From Blasia pusilla (Eukaryota; Marchantiophyta; Marchantiopsida; Blasiales), in contig CM114272.1 in the NCBI GenBank assembly GCA_050084515.1, forward strand, positions 39,122,001-39,186,000: a stretch of DNA of 64,000 nucleotides, given 5' to 3'. The notes under the pieces were generated by a model, which did not search any database, was not told the origin of the DNA, and worked only from the letters and a program-made list of their open reading frames with translations. Made by a program: the position numbers and the translations under genes. How positions within the stretch are numbered: the first letter of the stretch is position 1; each line of letters starts with the position of its first letter. This document shows, piece by piece, positions 10,328 to 20,385 of the stretch.

Positions 10328-11961
10328 TTGACATATTCTCTCAGGCCTTCCAATGAATATGGAATAATAGTAGAAGAAAATCAAGCAGTGACCGAACAAT
10401 CGACGGACTATATTTATATATTGCCAAGACTCGAGTTAGTTGACAATGCATTTCATGAAGTTATCGAGAATACATCCACGATTGGGCCACCACAAGTTGA
10501 GTTGCCTACCACTCCTCCTATTCCAATTCAAGATGAAGTTGTCAAAATTTCGTCAACCACTCTTCTTATTCAAGTTCAAGATGAAGTTGTCGACTACTCT
10601 TCCTATTCCTGTTCTAGATGAAGTTTTCAACTATTCGTCGAATTTTTCCCAACTCGGGGATGAATCAAGGTCAAGAGTAGATGCCATGTCTCCTAATGGA
10701 GTTTTGTTATCTCCACAACGTGCCACTGTACCAAACACTTCTATAATTTGTGCGTCGTCTACCCTTGATAGAGCTATAAGATTAAATAAATTACTCAATC
10801 TTGCAAGGAGGCCAAATTTTCAAGAAAGTGATATTTGAAAGTTCTGATTACAAAGGAGTTTTAATCGTACAGTGGCACGTCATACATTAGGTTCTATGAT
10901 AGAGATATGTCCCTCATGCCGTGCTTTGCATTGGAAATATGAAGTCGTCAAAGGTACTAAGTTTGGTAACTCACCATATGGCATGTGTTGTGGCCATGGA
11001 AGAATATACTTACCTCTCTTGAGATCATCTCCTCCATTTATGAAATCCTTGATTTTGGGTGTTGGTCCTATAAGCATTCATTTTCTTACACATGCTCGAG
11101 CTTATAATTCGGCACTTCAACTTGCATCTACCGGGGTACATGTAAACGAACAAATTAGTGGCACTATACACTTTAGGGTCCAAAGCGGGATCTATCATTC
11201 CATTGGAACTTTACATCCTGATATAGGGGGACATCCTCAATTTGCTAAACTATACATCCATGATACTGCAAATGAATTGGAAAATCGTGCTAGATTTATG
11301 TCTACATCTTCTAATCTTAATATGGATATTTTGAAAGGTCTCCAAGACATGTTACATGAATGCAATCCATATGTGAAGATCTTTTGTCATATGGCATATG
11401 AAGCAAGTGATCTTAATATGCGGATTATCCTCAAGGCAAATAAGAGAGGTCTTGATGCAAAGCATTATAACTTACCAATTGCGTCTGAAGTTGCTGCTAT
11501 TTTGCCGGGTGATGGAAGTGAACACGTTGAGCATCGTGATATAATTGTATGACTATATGGAGGAGGAGTCAAACGTATATCCAACCTCAACGAAGCATAT
11601 ATTCCCTTACACTTTATTTTGTTATTTATCTATGGTGAAGCAGGTTGGCATCCTGGAATACCCTTTGGGCGAATTGAAGGTTGTAGGTAATCCCGACGAT
11701 TGGGCCACATTATTCATGGAGAGGAGGGACATCGTGAACCTTCAGATGATTGCATGGATGAGGACAGAGTTTATGGGGACATTGTTGAGGAAAGAAGAAC
11801 AAAATGTGTTACGGCCTTGCAATTTGCATGTTTTCGACTTCAAACTCGGGTTGGAGGAGAAGATGGCAATTGCTTATTTCGGCTTCGTCGACTTACTCAA
11901 GAATATATGGTTGACCTCTATGCCATTGTGGAAATGCAACGATTATCATAGGTGCGCTTAA
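10328..11961 (+). pseudogene. Helitron RepHel, Helitron_like_N domain
   Basis: The clearest piece is the 226-codon frame at 10,872-11,552. It has a Cys-containing start (CPSCRALHW), then GTIHFRVQSGIYHSIGTLHP and FAKLYIHDTANELENRARF, all diagnostic of Helitron_like_N. After a frame change at 11,545 the expected arginine/glycine-rich join and the GEAGWHPGIPF motif follow. EYMVDLYAIVEMQRLS appears near 11,900. This region precedes the Rep catalytic motifs. At least two frameshifts and several stops are present. Confidence 0.85.
10505..10625 (+). repeat. Imperfect 50-60-bp repeats in the Helitron linker
   Basis: Three copies of a unit containing AAGATGAAGTTGTC or its variant TAGATGAAGTTTTC, separated by ACTCTTCCTATTC-like sequence. 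They would encode a repeating PIPIQDEVV-type peptide before the Helitron_like_N domain. Confidence 0.5.
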
Positions 11962-12648
11962 ATCAAAAGGAGTTGAGGCTGAATTATATCAAGATGTAAA
12001 GGATGCCATGCATCGACAAGATACGGATAGCCGAAGGCTTGGGAAACGCATATATTACCTTCTTCTTTTACTGGAGGGCCATGTCATATGCATCAATTGT
12101 ATCACGATGCAATGAAAATTGTACGACATTTTGGGAAGCCTGACTTCTTCTTAACCATGACATGCAATCCAAAGTGGGAGGAGATTACATCAGCCCTATT
12201 ACCTGGCCAATCAGCTGCAGACCAACCAGCTTTGATCGTGCGGGTTTTTGAGAAGAAAAAGAAGGAGTTGTTACGACTTATCATCAAGAAGCAGATATAA
12301 GGCCAAGTTGAAGGATGCATCCATATGGTGGAATTCCAAAAAAGAGGATTACTTCATGTGCATGTCCTTATTATTTTAGGTCGTGAGGATAAACCACGTA
12401 CCATAATTCATTATGATCATATCATTTCAGCTGAAATCCCTGATCAATCTACCCATCCAAGGTTATATTCTACCGTTGCTAATTGCAAGGTTCACGGGCC
12501 ATGTGGATCATTAAATCCAAATGCTCCTTGTAAGGATAAGGAAACAAAAAAATATACAAAAGGCTATCCTAAAGCTTTTGCAGCCAACACCACCGAAACA
12601 GAAGATGGTTATCAAATATATCGTAAGGAAGGACCATTTTATTTTTAA
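11962..12648 (+). pseudogene. Helitron Rep domain with HUH motif
   Basis: The Rep (Y2 transposase/endonuclease) signature is clear. HQLYHDAMKIVRHFGKPDFF and FLTMTCNPKWEEI lie at 12,088-12,200. The metal-binding HUH box EFQKRGLLHVHVLIIL lies at 12,328-12,375. AEIPD and the HGPCGSLNPNAPC block follow at 12,430-12,530. A stop at about 12,298 separates the first part from the HUH box within the same domain. A plausible splice donor (CGTAAGG) near 12,629 and acceptor (TTTTTGTAG) near 12,720 suggest an intron before the next segment, though its phase does not work cleanly. Confidence 0.85.
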
Positions 12649-12700
12649 GGCATACGTATTCATGATTCCTTCTAATACGTTCATTCATGATTAATTACGA

Positions 12701-13288
12701 TTGTTATTATGTTTTTGTAGATTGGAGAATGGAAGGGCGATAATTAGGAGCGAACATTCATTGGATAATCGTTGGGATGTACCTTATAATCCGATGTTAT
12801 GCACCCTATTTGATTGTCACGTTAATTTGGAGATTACAAGTAGTGTTTATGATGTCAAGTACTTATACAAATATGTTTATAAAGGCTCTAATGCCGTGTC
12901 ATTTAAGTTGTCAAAGGATATGGATACATCCAATATAATGGAAGTTATTGACAAGACAACGTCATATCTTGATGCGAGGTATGATTTTATGGATCGACTT
13001 CTCTGATGCATTATATTTTATTTCTCAACTTCATGTAATTGTCCTTACTCAAATACTTGGAATTCTCATTATTCTAGATATATATCTTCTTTGGAAGCAT
13101 GTTGGCGTCTCTTTAAGTTAAGTCTACATGATGAACTTCCAAGTATTGTACGACTAGCAGTCCATCTTCAAGAACAACAATTAGTCTACTTCAATGATGT
13201 TGACGCTCTTGGAGATATTTTGCAACTAAAAAGAGATACAACATTGACCCAATGGTTTGCAACCAATCTATCTGACTCCAATGCTTGA
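12701..13288 (+). pseudogene. Helitron Rep tyrosine region, split by a 99-bp intron
   Basis: The frame reads NRWDVPYNPMLCTLFDCHVN then KYLYKYVYKGSNAV, typical of Helitron Rep. It then reads TSYLDARY, where the active-site tyrosines lie. The exon stops at GATGCGAG followed by GTATGA (12,979). An acceptor TTATTCTAG ends at 13,077, and joining the two restores the family pattern DARY-ISSLEACWRLF. This is the best supported intron in the element. The second part continues to 13,288 (LHDELPSIVRLAVHLQEQQ). Confidence 0.8.
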
Positions 13289-13510
13289 AAATATCTATAC
13301 ATATATTTTCCTTCTTATTATCGTTGGAGTAACAAGAGATGGATTTGTAAGGTACAAAAACAAAATGGTTGTGGCCATCCCATTGGTCGCTTATATCTTA
13401 CTCATCCAAGTAAATGCTCACAACTTCTTTGTATATAATTCCTTTTATATTCCACCTCTAAAGTATTGTATCTATATGTTGGGATAAACTCATTTAGTTT
13501 AATTCCTCAT

Positions 13511-14148
13511 AGGTGAAGGAGAACGTCATTGGTTGAGATTACTTTTCCATCATGTTCGAGAGCAACTATGTATGAATGTTTGAGAATTGTTAATGGGATA
13601 TTATGTCCAACATTCAAGGAGGCTTCTATCGAATTGGGAATCCTTGAGGATGATAGGGAAGTGTTCTTTTGCTTTGAAGAAGCTTCTACAATTTGTACAG
13701 GTTCTTCACTTCGTCGCCTATTGGCAATTATTCTAGCGTCCAACACACCTGCTCAACCTGCAACACTTTGGAGTCAATTTTTTGTTCCAATGGTAGAAGA
13801 TCTCTTATATGAACGGTGTCTAGTAAGAATTCATTAATACCCTTGCATCAATTTTTTTTCTTAATAGTATCTTCTATTGAGCATTCAACAGTCTAACCAA
13901 TTTTGGGTTATCATACTGGAATTCCTAATCTTCCCGTTGAAGATGCTATGGTTAATACTGCATTGTTGGAAGTCCATTATTATTTACAAGATCAAGGGAA
14001 AAGACTGTCAGAATTTCCAAACATGCCCCAACCCGACTTCCAACGACTTCAATCAAATTCATATTTGGAGGAACAAGAGCTTTTGTATGATACAGAAGAA
14101 CTATTTGAGCAAGTGCAATTAGGAGAAGCATGTCTAAATGAAGGATAA
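13511..14148 (+). pseudogene. Helitron region between Rep and helicase
   Basis: Starts with a GERHWLRLLFHHV-like motif, then VNGILCPTFKEASIELGILE and the acidic/Leu-rich stretch up to 13,837. This corresponds to the conserved GER-YYLRLLL and TFKEAA-LGLLEDD segments found between Rep and helicase. A gap near 13,838-13,900 with a T-rich tract is probably another intron. The frame at 13,903-14,148 (GIPNLPVEDAMVNTALLEVH onward) is the pre-helicase linker. Frames change several times. Confidence 0.7.
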
Positions 14149-14189
14149 CGTATTATTTGGGATGCTATACATGATGAGTTTGATAAAAT

Positions 14190-14911
14190 ATGCTTGGATG
14201 CTCCACCATCTCCACAAGTTTTTTTATCGATGGCCTAGGTGGAACGGGAAAAACATTTTTATACAATCTTCTTCTTGCAAGTGTAAGGAGTGCAAGAGGT
14301 ATAGCTTTGGCTGTGGCGTCATCTGGAATAGCTACTCTATTGTTAGACAAAGGGCGTACTGCATATTCGCGATTCAAAATCCCCATCAATCTCCATGAGA
14401 GCTCTACTTGCAAGTAAGTGCCAATTATGGTGATGCAAATTTTTTTTTCCTCCAATTCTGGTGGCACAAGTTATAATTTACTCCCCTTTTCTTATTGTAG
14501 TTTGTCGGTTAATCCGTGATGTAATGCTTATTATATGGGACGAAGCTCCTATGGTTCATCATCACGCATTTGAGGTTGTAAATCGAACTTTACAAGATAT
14601 TATGGGAGTTGTTTCTTATGAATACCGACAATTACCATTTGGTGGAAAACTTATGGTATTTGGTGGTGATTTTCGTAAAGTGTTGCCTATTGTTCGTCAT
14701 GGCGGTCGGCCACAAATCATCCAAGACACCATAAAGAGGTTATCTCTTTGGTCTAATGTAAAGGTCATGAATTTGACTACAAACATGCGAGTTTAGAGGT
14801 TGGAAGGTCAATTGCATAGTGAATAACAAGCTTTTTCTTATTGGTTATTAGAAGTGGGAGAGGGTTGTGTTCCTTTGCATCCACATTTGGGAGAAAACTT
14901 TATACAATTAC
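14190..14911 (+). pseudogene. Helitron PIF1-like helicase, N-terminal half
   Basis: Walker A appears as FIDGLGGTGKTFLYN (14,226-14,270), followed by GIALAVASSGIATLLL and the ESSTCK segment. A consensus GTAAGT at 14,414 and TTATTGTAG ending at 14,500 mark an 87-bp intron, although the reading phase across it no longer matches. Walker B is LIIWDEAPM (14,525-14,552), followed by FGGKLMVFGGDFRKVLPIV. The domain is cut at 14,911 by the AT1 insertion and resumes at 17,570. Confidence 0.85.
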
Positions 14912-16483
14912 TGTCTTATCAAGTAATACATGGCCAGCACAAAACCAAGGTGAAAATATTGCTAGTTCCACCAGTTCGGTCCCATGTAAGAGCTTAGGGC
15001 CAGATCAGAAGATGAGAACTCTATGATGTACTCCTTAACAACTGTAAACCCCATCTATTTACCTTAAGAGGCTAGAGAAACCCTCTCTACTTCAGTATCA
15101 CAATCGTGTCCTCACCCCACTAACCAAAACTCCTCCCATTCTCTTGAGTGCTTTGAGTGGAGTGGCCAGTGGAACCCAACAAGCACACTCTACTTAGAAA
15201 TCACAGTCAAGAATGACCAGGGCAACATAAGGTCCTCCAATGTGTTGCCTTGGACTAGTTTAATGTACCAAGGAAATCCTCTAAAGCACACCCAACTCCT
15301 AACTGATCAGGTAGTGCAATCACCTTTTTCTCCTCACCGAGTATCTAGTGAGAGCTTGGGTGTAGTTTTGAGTCCTTAGATAGAGTGCTCAGTGGAAATT
15401 CAACCAGCACACCTACTCAAGGCTCACAACAAGAGACTACTAAACAACATAAGGCCATCCAATATGTTGTCTAGTATAATCATCCACCCCCAGGGTAGCT
15501 TGAAAGGGGAGCAACTCTCTATTTGCTCAAACCAACACCCACATCCCTTCTTCTTCTCCTCTTACCTTGCTGGTCCTTTGTTCTCCCTCCTTGTTCAGGT
15601 AGTAGGAGACTTAAAAGGCTGATCCCATGGTCTTCTACCTATAGGGAAGCTCAAGCATGACCCTCTTTCTCCACTCACTAATCTCTTATCACTTACCAGA
15701 CCTGGAAGTCCAGGTTGTCACACCTTGGAAGTAATCAGTGATTGGTGTCAAAGGCCATACTCAGGTGGGCAGAACAGCAAGCTTTCAAAGCACACCTCGG
15801 AGGAGCACAATCTTGGAACCCAAGCTTGCCTCTCCTCTACTGGTATAGCCTCTTGTCCACTCACTACACGTTTGAATGATTAGTTGAACCAGCTCCAAGA
15901 ATCTCACTTCATCAAGCCCCCCCCCCTCCCCCAAATCATCACTCAATCATGCACAAACTCATAAATCATTTCACAGGGCTACTTTCTGTGTATCACAAGG
16001 TCATTGAGTACATGGGAGACCTTCTTAGTCTCAGCCCCCTTCAAGCACACTACACACTACCTAGATCTGGGAGCACATACTCTGCTGGTTAGCTTGGCTC
16101 AAGAGATCGAGTGTCTACTAGCCAACAACATGTATGCCCCCTTCAACTAAACCAAACTGAGTATTTATAAGTGAAGCTGAGTGCCCTCTATCCACTCGGG
16201 CTTCTCTGGCATTCTGGTTTCCTACCTTCCTACAAATCTACCTCCCCCTAAGCATCTACTCCAAGGCATCTACTGCCTGAAATTTCTACCTCATCTACTT
16301 CTGAACTTGTCCTAACTAAAGTCTCTTGAGCAGCATTGATGGCATAGGCTCGACTTGTCTCTTGGACATGCTTGAAGGTAAGATCTACCTTTACATTCTT
16401 CCCATGCTTGCTTCTTCTCAAGCTGGTTCGAGCCCTGCCCTTAGTTCACACCTCCATTTAGCTCCACCTGCACAAATCACTCC

Positions 16484-16586
16484 TTGGATCCTCTCAGCTC
16501 CATAAATCTCTCCCTTGGATTCTCTCAGCTCCATAAATCTCTCCCTTGGATTCTCTCAGCTCCATAAATCTCTCCCTTGGATTCTC
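16484..16586 (-). repeat. 31-bp tandem repeat, about 3.3 copies, in the AT1 LTR
   Basis: GGATTCTCTCAGCTCCATAA recurs every 31 bp with almost no difference between units. The other AT1 LTR has a different 39-bp tandem array at the corresponding place (27,638-27,915). Confidence 0.8.
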
Positions 16587-17005
16587 AAGCTTTCTGACCT
16601 TCAAATGAGGTCCTCTAGGATTCCATGAGTAAGCTTCTAGCCCACAAGAGTTCAAGGATTCGATCTCTGCCCTCGTTGAGTATTCTATGCTCCTCATTAC
16701 TTGCTGAAAACTCTTCTGGGTGACCTCCATAGTGTAGAGCATCTCAAGGCGAAGCCATACCATCAATCAGATCTAGATTTGGCCAACTAGTGTTCTAGGT
16801 AGCAGCCCTCGAATAGCCTGCCCTCCTATTTTCCAAAAATCCAGACTCCTTGCCTTTCTAATCTACCTTGAGAATTCTAGCCCAGCATCCAATGTCTTGA
16901 TTCGACTGTATCAGCTTGAAGAGCATCCAAATACCTTTCCAACGAGCCCTTCAAATCACCAAACCGATTAGCCATGCTCCAATTGTCAACACCTGATTCT
17001 CCCCT

Positions 17006-17455
17006 CTATGTTGGCCACCATAGCTTCGAGCTCTGATAAGGTCCAAGACAGCGAATGTGCAGCTTTCCCGGAAACTTTTGGTGTCGACTGTCATACGTCA
17101 GCCCTAGGTCCCCATCCTTCACTGGATCATGCTTGATTCGGTTATCAAACCTCACCTTCCTTTGTTGCTGGACTGCCTTGATCTTCTCCAAATGTTGCCT
17201 CTCTCTCCTCCTCTAGTGCATAAATCATATCCAGTCTGCTATCCATGCCACCTTCAGTTTGGAAGTGCTCTTCTAGAGTATGATCAGCCTTTAACTCCAA
17301 CTCTACTACCGAGAGTGGGTTCTGCCCATACACCAAGAAGTAGGGACTTTTCCTTGTTGTACTCTTCTCAGCTGTGTTGTAAGCATGAACAACTGAAGCT
17401 AATTTCCTATCCCAATCTGATTTGTGAGCTGCCACCATCTTGGTCAAAATAGCAC
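17006..17455 (-). pseudogene. AT1 integrase C-terminal part
   Basis: On the minus strand the frame from 17,447 reads MVAAHKSDWDRKLASVVHAY, STTRKSPYFLVYGQNPL and LEEEREATF, then (second frame to 17,006) QQQRKVRFDNRIKHDPVKDGDLG and KFPGKLHIRCLGPY. This is the end of a Ty3/gypsy integrase core followed by its GPY/F-type C-terminal domain. The N-terminal zinc-binding part and the first two catalytic aspartates are deleted. The join to LTR sequence lies near 17,456. It is not functional. Confidence 0.85.
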
Positions 17456-17569
17456 CAATGATCCCATTTAAATTGCAGATTGTTGTTCTAGCTCCTTCTA
17501 CTCACCTAACTAGAGTCCCAAAAGTATCTAACACACATGGGAGCCGCTTATGAAGGGGCGGACAATTAC

Positions 17570-18375
17570 CATATGAAATTGTTACTAGAAGTAATAAGAT
17601 ACATGATCTTATTGATTTGATAAATGGAAAATTTCCATCCGAATTCAATGACATTGATTTCTTGAGAGATACGGCAATTTTGACTCTAAGAAATCAAGAT
17701 GTAGATGACATAAATGCAAGCGTAATGTCGCGGTTTCCAGGAGAGGTAATTCCTTTAACTTTTATAAAAGAGTTATTCAATTACAAGTTTGGATATTAAT
17801 ATTACCTTTTCTTACAAACTCATTTTATTTTGTGTACAGGAGCAAGTTTACCTCGGCGTCGACTCTATTCCAAACGAGGGGATGACTCATATATATCCAA
17901 CTGATTTTTTGAACACATGCTTGCCTTCAGGACTTCCTCCACACCGATTGTGTGTTAAGATTGGGGCACCAATCATGCTGTTACGAAACATGAATGGAGC
18001 ACATGGACAAGCAAACGGGACAAGATTGGTGATTCGTGGATTTATGCAACATTGCATAAATGCTGAAATTGTCACAGGGAAGATTGGAGATCGAATTTTT
18101 GTTCCACGTATCCCATTGATTGCATCAGATTCAGGTTTGCCATTTGATTTACGTTGGTTTCAATTCCCTATTCGACCGAATTTTTCTTTCAAAGGTCCCA
18201 AGGTCAAATTTTGCAAAAGGTGGGCATTTACTTGCCTACTCCAGAATTTTCTCATAGCCAATTGTATGTAGCATTATCTAGAGTAGGGAAGAGAAGTTCT
18301 ATCCACATTACAATTGGAAGCGATGAACATTCAAATAAGGAAGGTGATCATACACGGAATGTAGTATATAAATAA
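17570..18375 (+). pseudogene. Helitron PIF1-like helicase, C-terminal half
   Basis: The helicase resumes after the AT1 element with DLINGKFPSEFNDIDFLRD, AILTLRNQDVDDIN and FPGE. A 94-bp intron is clear: GAG followed by GTAATT at 17,746, and TGTGTACAG ending at 17,839. Joining gives FPGE-EQVYLGVDS as in the family. Then come GLPPHRLCVKIGAPIMLLRN and NGTRLVIRGF. After one frame change the final helicase motif FSHSQLYVALSRV (near 18,250) and the typical C-terminal TRNVVY precede a stop at 18,375. Confidence 0.85.
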
Positions 18376-18462
18376 ATAATTTGATTAAATAAATATTTAA
18401 AAATCAGATCAGAAAAATTGATTCCTTCCTGCCTATTTGCATCTTTCGTATTCCCTCTTACA

Positions 18463-18490
18463 CCCTTGCATCGCACGGGCACCTTACTAG
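18463..18490 (+). other. Helitron 3' terminus: hairpin plus CTAG
   Basis: A 17-base hairpin (CCCTTG, loop CATCG, CACGGG; one mismatch) at 18,463-18,479 is followed 7 bases later by CTAG at 18,487-18,490 and then T. Helitrons end with a short GC-rich hairpin just before CTRR and insert between A and T, so this fixes the 3' end about 115 bp after the RepHel stop codon. Confidence 0.8.
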
Positions 18491-19133
18491 TATCAGTTAT
18501 GCTCACAACACAAGTGAACACATCATAAAAATTGCATTTGATATTAGTACAATACTTGTAGAACTTACTCACTTGTAATGGATTTCAGGTGCCAAAGACT
18601 AGATATAGTCATTACTCTCCAAGTCGATCATATACTCAAAATGGTAATTTCCTAGAATAGTAAGTTCCTCAATAAGGCTCTAAATGAGCCGAAACGAAGG
18701 GGAAACCTGCTCTCTTAGGTTTCCCGCGCCTTTGTAGGTCATCCTCAACCGACTGAGCATGTCCTCCACTACTCACGAAGGCGCTCTACTAAATCTCATC
18801 GATCTATCCTAAAAGATGTGACAATTGTCGTGCACATACACATCGCTACACAACATACATCGCTGTCACCGAACACACACACAAACACGCACAATCCCAT
18901 GCTAACTCATGGCATCCAAACAACGAGACAAGAAGTACCAATATATCTCCAATGGCCCCCCTAGTTGGTGGTTAGGTCCCTCTAACTCTAGATAGCCATC
19001 TATCCTTACCTACCATGACATACATCTCTCGGACGCTAAGAGCAAGAAGGTCGGATGCTCATATGGCCCCATTGTTAGTTGCCTTCTTCTTATCCATGTC
19101 ACAGACACAAGTCATAATGTAGAACTACCTACT

Positions 19134-19592
19134 CTATGTACATATGGGACACATCCATCGTCCCTGAGGAATCCTAGTGAGAGGTGGCGTCAAACATGCC
19201 ATATGCATAGTGGTTGCACCATGGGCGGAACCACACAACATACACCGCAAGTCTGCATGAACTACTGTTAAGCTTGAATCAACTGTACCGTAAATGTTCA
19301 AAAGATAACATGACGCACAGTTACGCAGATGGTCCTGCCAAACCATACAATCGCGTCCCTCCAATAAGATAACATCGGATGGCAAAACCTCACACACTCT
19401 CAAGATGGTGCGCCCAAAAGTCACATCCAACGTCATGGGTGCCGTCTGTTGCAAGTAGACATAGTCTCCTTGATGAAACCTCCGAATAGTAGGTCGATAA
19501 CCACCTCCCCGAATAGTCGCATACCTCAACGTATCGCGATGTTGAGCAATCGCCAAGTTCTCAAATGCCATGGGCATCACTCTTCGAAACAA
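19134..19592 (-). CDS. MP-gypsy integrase C-terminus fused to a PHD-type zinc finger
   Basis: An open 152-codon segment without internal stops. Residues 15-35 continue the integrase. Residues 38-92 (RRFHQGDYVYLQQT, then a beta-rich stretch to VWQDHLRNCA) look like the SH3/chromodomain-like C-terminal domain of Ty3/gypsy integrases. Residues 113-151 form a PHD-like finger: C117-x2-C120, then H130-x2-C133, CLTPPL, and W147-C148-x2-C151. PHD fingers are C4HC3 and read histone H3 tails. Here the second Cys pair is missing, apparently through a deletion of about nine residues. In the intact element this would be the end of pol and could steer integration to particular chromatin. That role is inference. 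Confidence 0.75.
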   Translation of the reverse strand: MFRRVMPMAFENLAIAQHRDTLRYATIRGGGYRPTIRRFHQGDYVYLQQTAPMTLDVTFGRTILRVCEVLPSDVILLEGRDCMVWQDHLRNCASCYLLNIYGTVDSSLTVVHADLRCMLCGSAHGATTMHMACLTPPLTRIPQGRWMCPICT

Positions 19593-19691
19593 CTCAGCTC
19601 TCTAAGAACATGTTCGCATCCATACATCAGGGTGATCAAGGTTCAACACCTCATCAACATCTTGACGAATGGCCGCAGGTAAATCTGGCTC

Positions 19692-20237
19692 TCAATCATA
19701 AAGCAAAAAATACGGTGAGAAAGACGCTAAGGATGCCTGCTTGCTGAATTTGTATCCCATCGCCAACCACGGCAACTGAAGGTCCCAATCTCCTAGGTGA
19801 CCTTTGTGCAAGCCATACTTGCGTAATCCTCTCTTCATCGTCTGCACAACTCGCTCCGCTAGTCCATCCGTCTCAAGATGATCTCGCGAAGTAGTGCGGT
19901 GGTCGATCAGTGCCTGATCACGCAAGGCCTAAAACTCCCCGCAAAACTCTGTACCCTGGTCTGTCAATACCTCAGCTGATGCGCCGTAATGACTCAACAC
20001 TCGATCTAGGAAGGCATACGCTACTCCCTCACTCGCTTTGTCAGGAAATGCAACTAACTCTACCCACTCCGAGAAGTGCTCGACCATCACCAACACATAA
20101 CGACTATGGTGCTCCGTCAAAGGCAAAGGTCCTGCAAAATCCAAACTCCATCTATAACCTAAACCCATGATTAGAAGTGGATGCAATTGTGGAGTCGGAG
20201 CATTGAACTCATTCTCTCTATGTAAAATAAGATCCAA
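19692..20237 (-). pseudogene. MP-gypsy integrase catalytic core
   Basis: Two frames on the minus strand cover the D,D(35)E core. 20,237-19,929 has YRWSLDFAGPLPL (first Asp region), YVLVMVEHFSEWVELVAF, then AEVLTDQGTEF (second Asp). After a stop, 19,925-19,692 has DGLAERVVQTMKRGLRKYG (Glu), DWDLQLPWLAMGYKFS and SPYFLLYD. The similar fragment at 49,174-50,277 shows that the upstream part should be an HHCC zinc finger and RNase H. At least one stop (near 19,928) breaks it. Confidence 0.85.
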
Positions 20238-20335
20238 TCTCTCTCACAACACCATAGTTCTCACATGTGTGCACTCTCACATGTCTCTCTCAATGTCAAA
20301 CCAAACCCACTCTCCTAATGAGAGGCTTGGGTTAC

Positions 20336-20380
20336 ACACACAAGGCAAGCAAGACCATAGCTCTTGCTTGCCTTGTGTGT
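20336..20380. repeat. Perfect 19-bp palindrome at an LTR breakpoint
   Basis: Arms 20,336-20,354 and 20,362-20,380 (core CAAGGCAAGCAAGA) are exact reverse complements with a 7-base loop. The left arm is MP LTR sequence on minus. The right arm is the same LTR segment reversed, after which the CACTA fragment begins. Confidence 0.75.
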
Positions 20381-20385
20381 AGCAA

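Larger units (their letters stand above)
14912..17564 (-). mobile_element. Internally deleted AT1 gypsy element in the Helitron helicase
   Basis: The element begins TG at 14,912, ends CA at 17,564 and is flanked by the 5-bp duplication ATTAC (14,907-14,911 and 17,565-17,569). On its own (minus) strand it has a short 5' LTR remnant (17,564 to about 17,456) joined directly to integrase, then about 0.4 kb of unrecognised 3' internal sequence, then a 3' LTR ending at 14,912. LTR sequence matches the AT1 copy at 27,540-29,148 in order and detail. Gag, protease, RT and RNase H are absent, so it moved before a deletion or was mobilised in trans. Confidence 0.85.
8829..18490 (+). mobile_element. Decayed Helitron, interrupted by an AT1 element
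   Basis: Rolling-circle transposon coding for the RepHel protein. In order on the plus strand are a basic N-terminal segment, the Helitron_like_N domain, the HUH replication-initiator motifs, the tyrosine region, an SF1 (PIF1-like) helicase and a canonical 3' terminus (hairpin then CTAG before T). Several gaps look like spliceosomal introns. Frameshifts and stops throughout show it cannot make RepHel. An AT1 retrotransposon (14,912-17,564) splits the helicase. A 1.1-kb stretch near 9,255-10,327 is unexplained. The 5' end is not located, so the start given is that of the first plausible coding segment. Confidence 0.85.
18600..20380 (-). mobile_element. MP-gypsy fragment: 3' LTR, integrase with PHD finger, 5' LTR piece (copy A)
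   Basis: On the minus strand the 3' LTR starts TGTCACATCTTTTAGG at 18,823 and is cut off near 18,600. Before it lies about 0.3 kb of 3' untranslated internal DNA that matches 41,037-41,165. Then come the integrase C-terminus with PHD finger and the integrase core. At about 20,205 the integrase is joined directly to LTR sequence that lies just before the leader in other copies. Everything from leader to RNase H is therefore deleted. The LTR piece ends in a 19-bp palindrome at 20,336-20,380. Confidence 0.8.
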
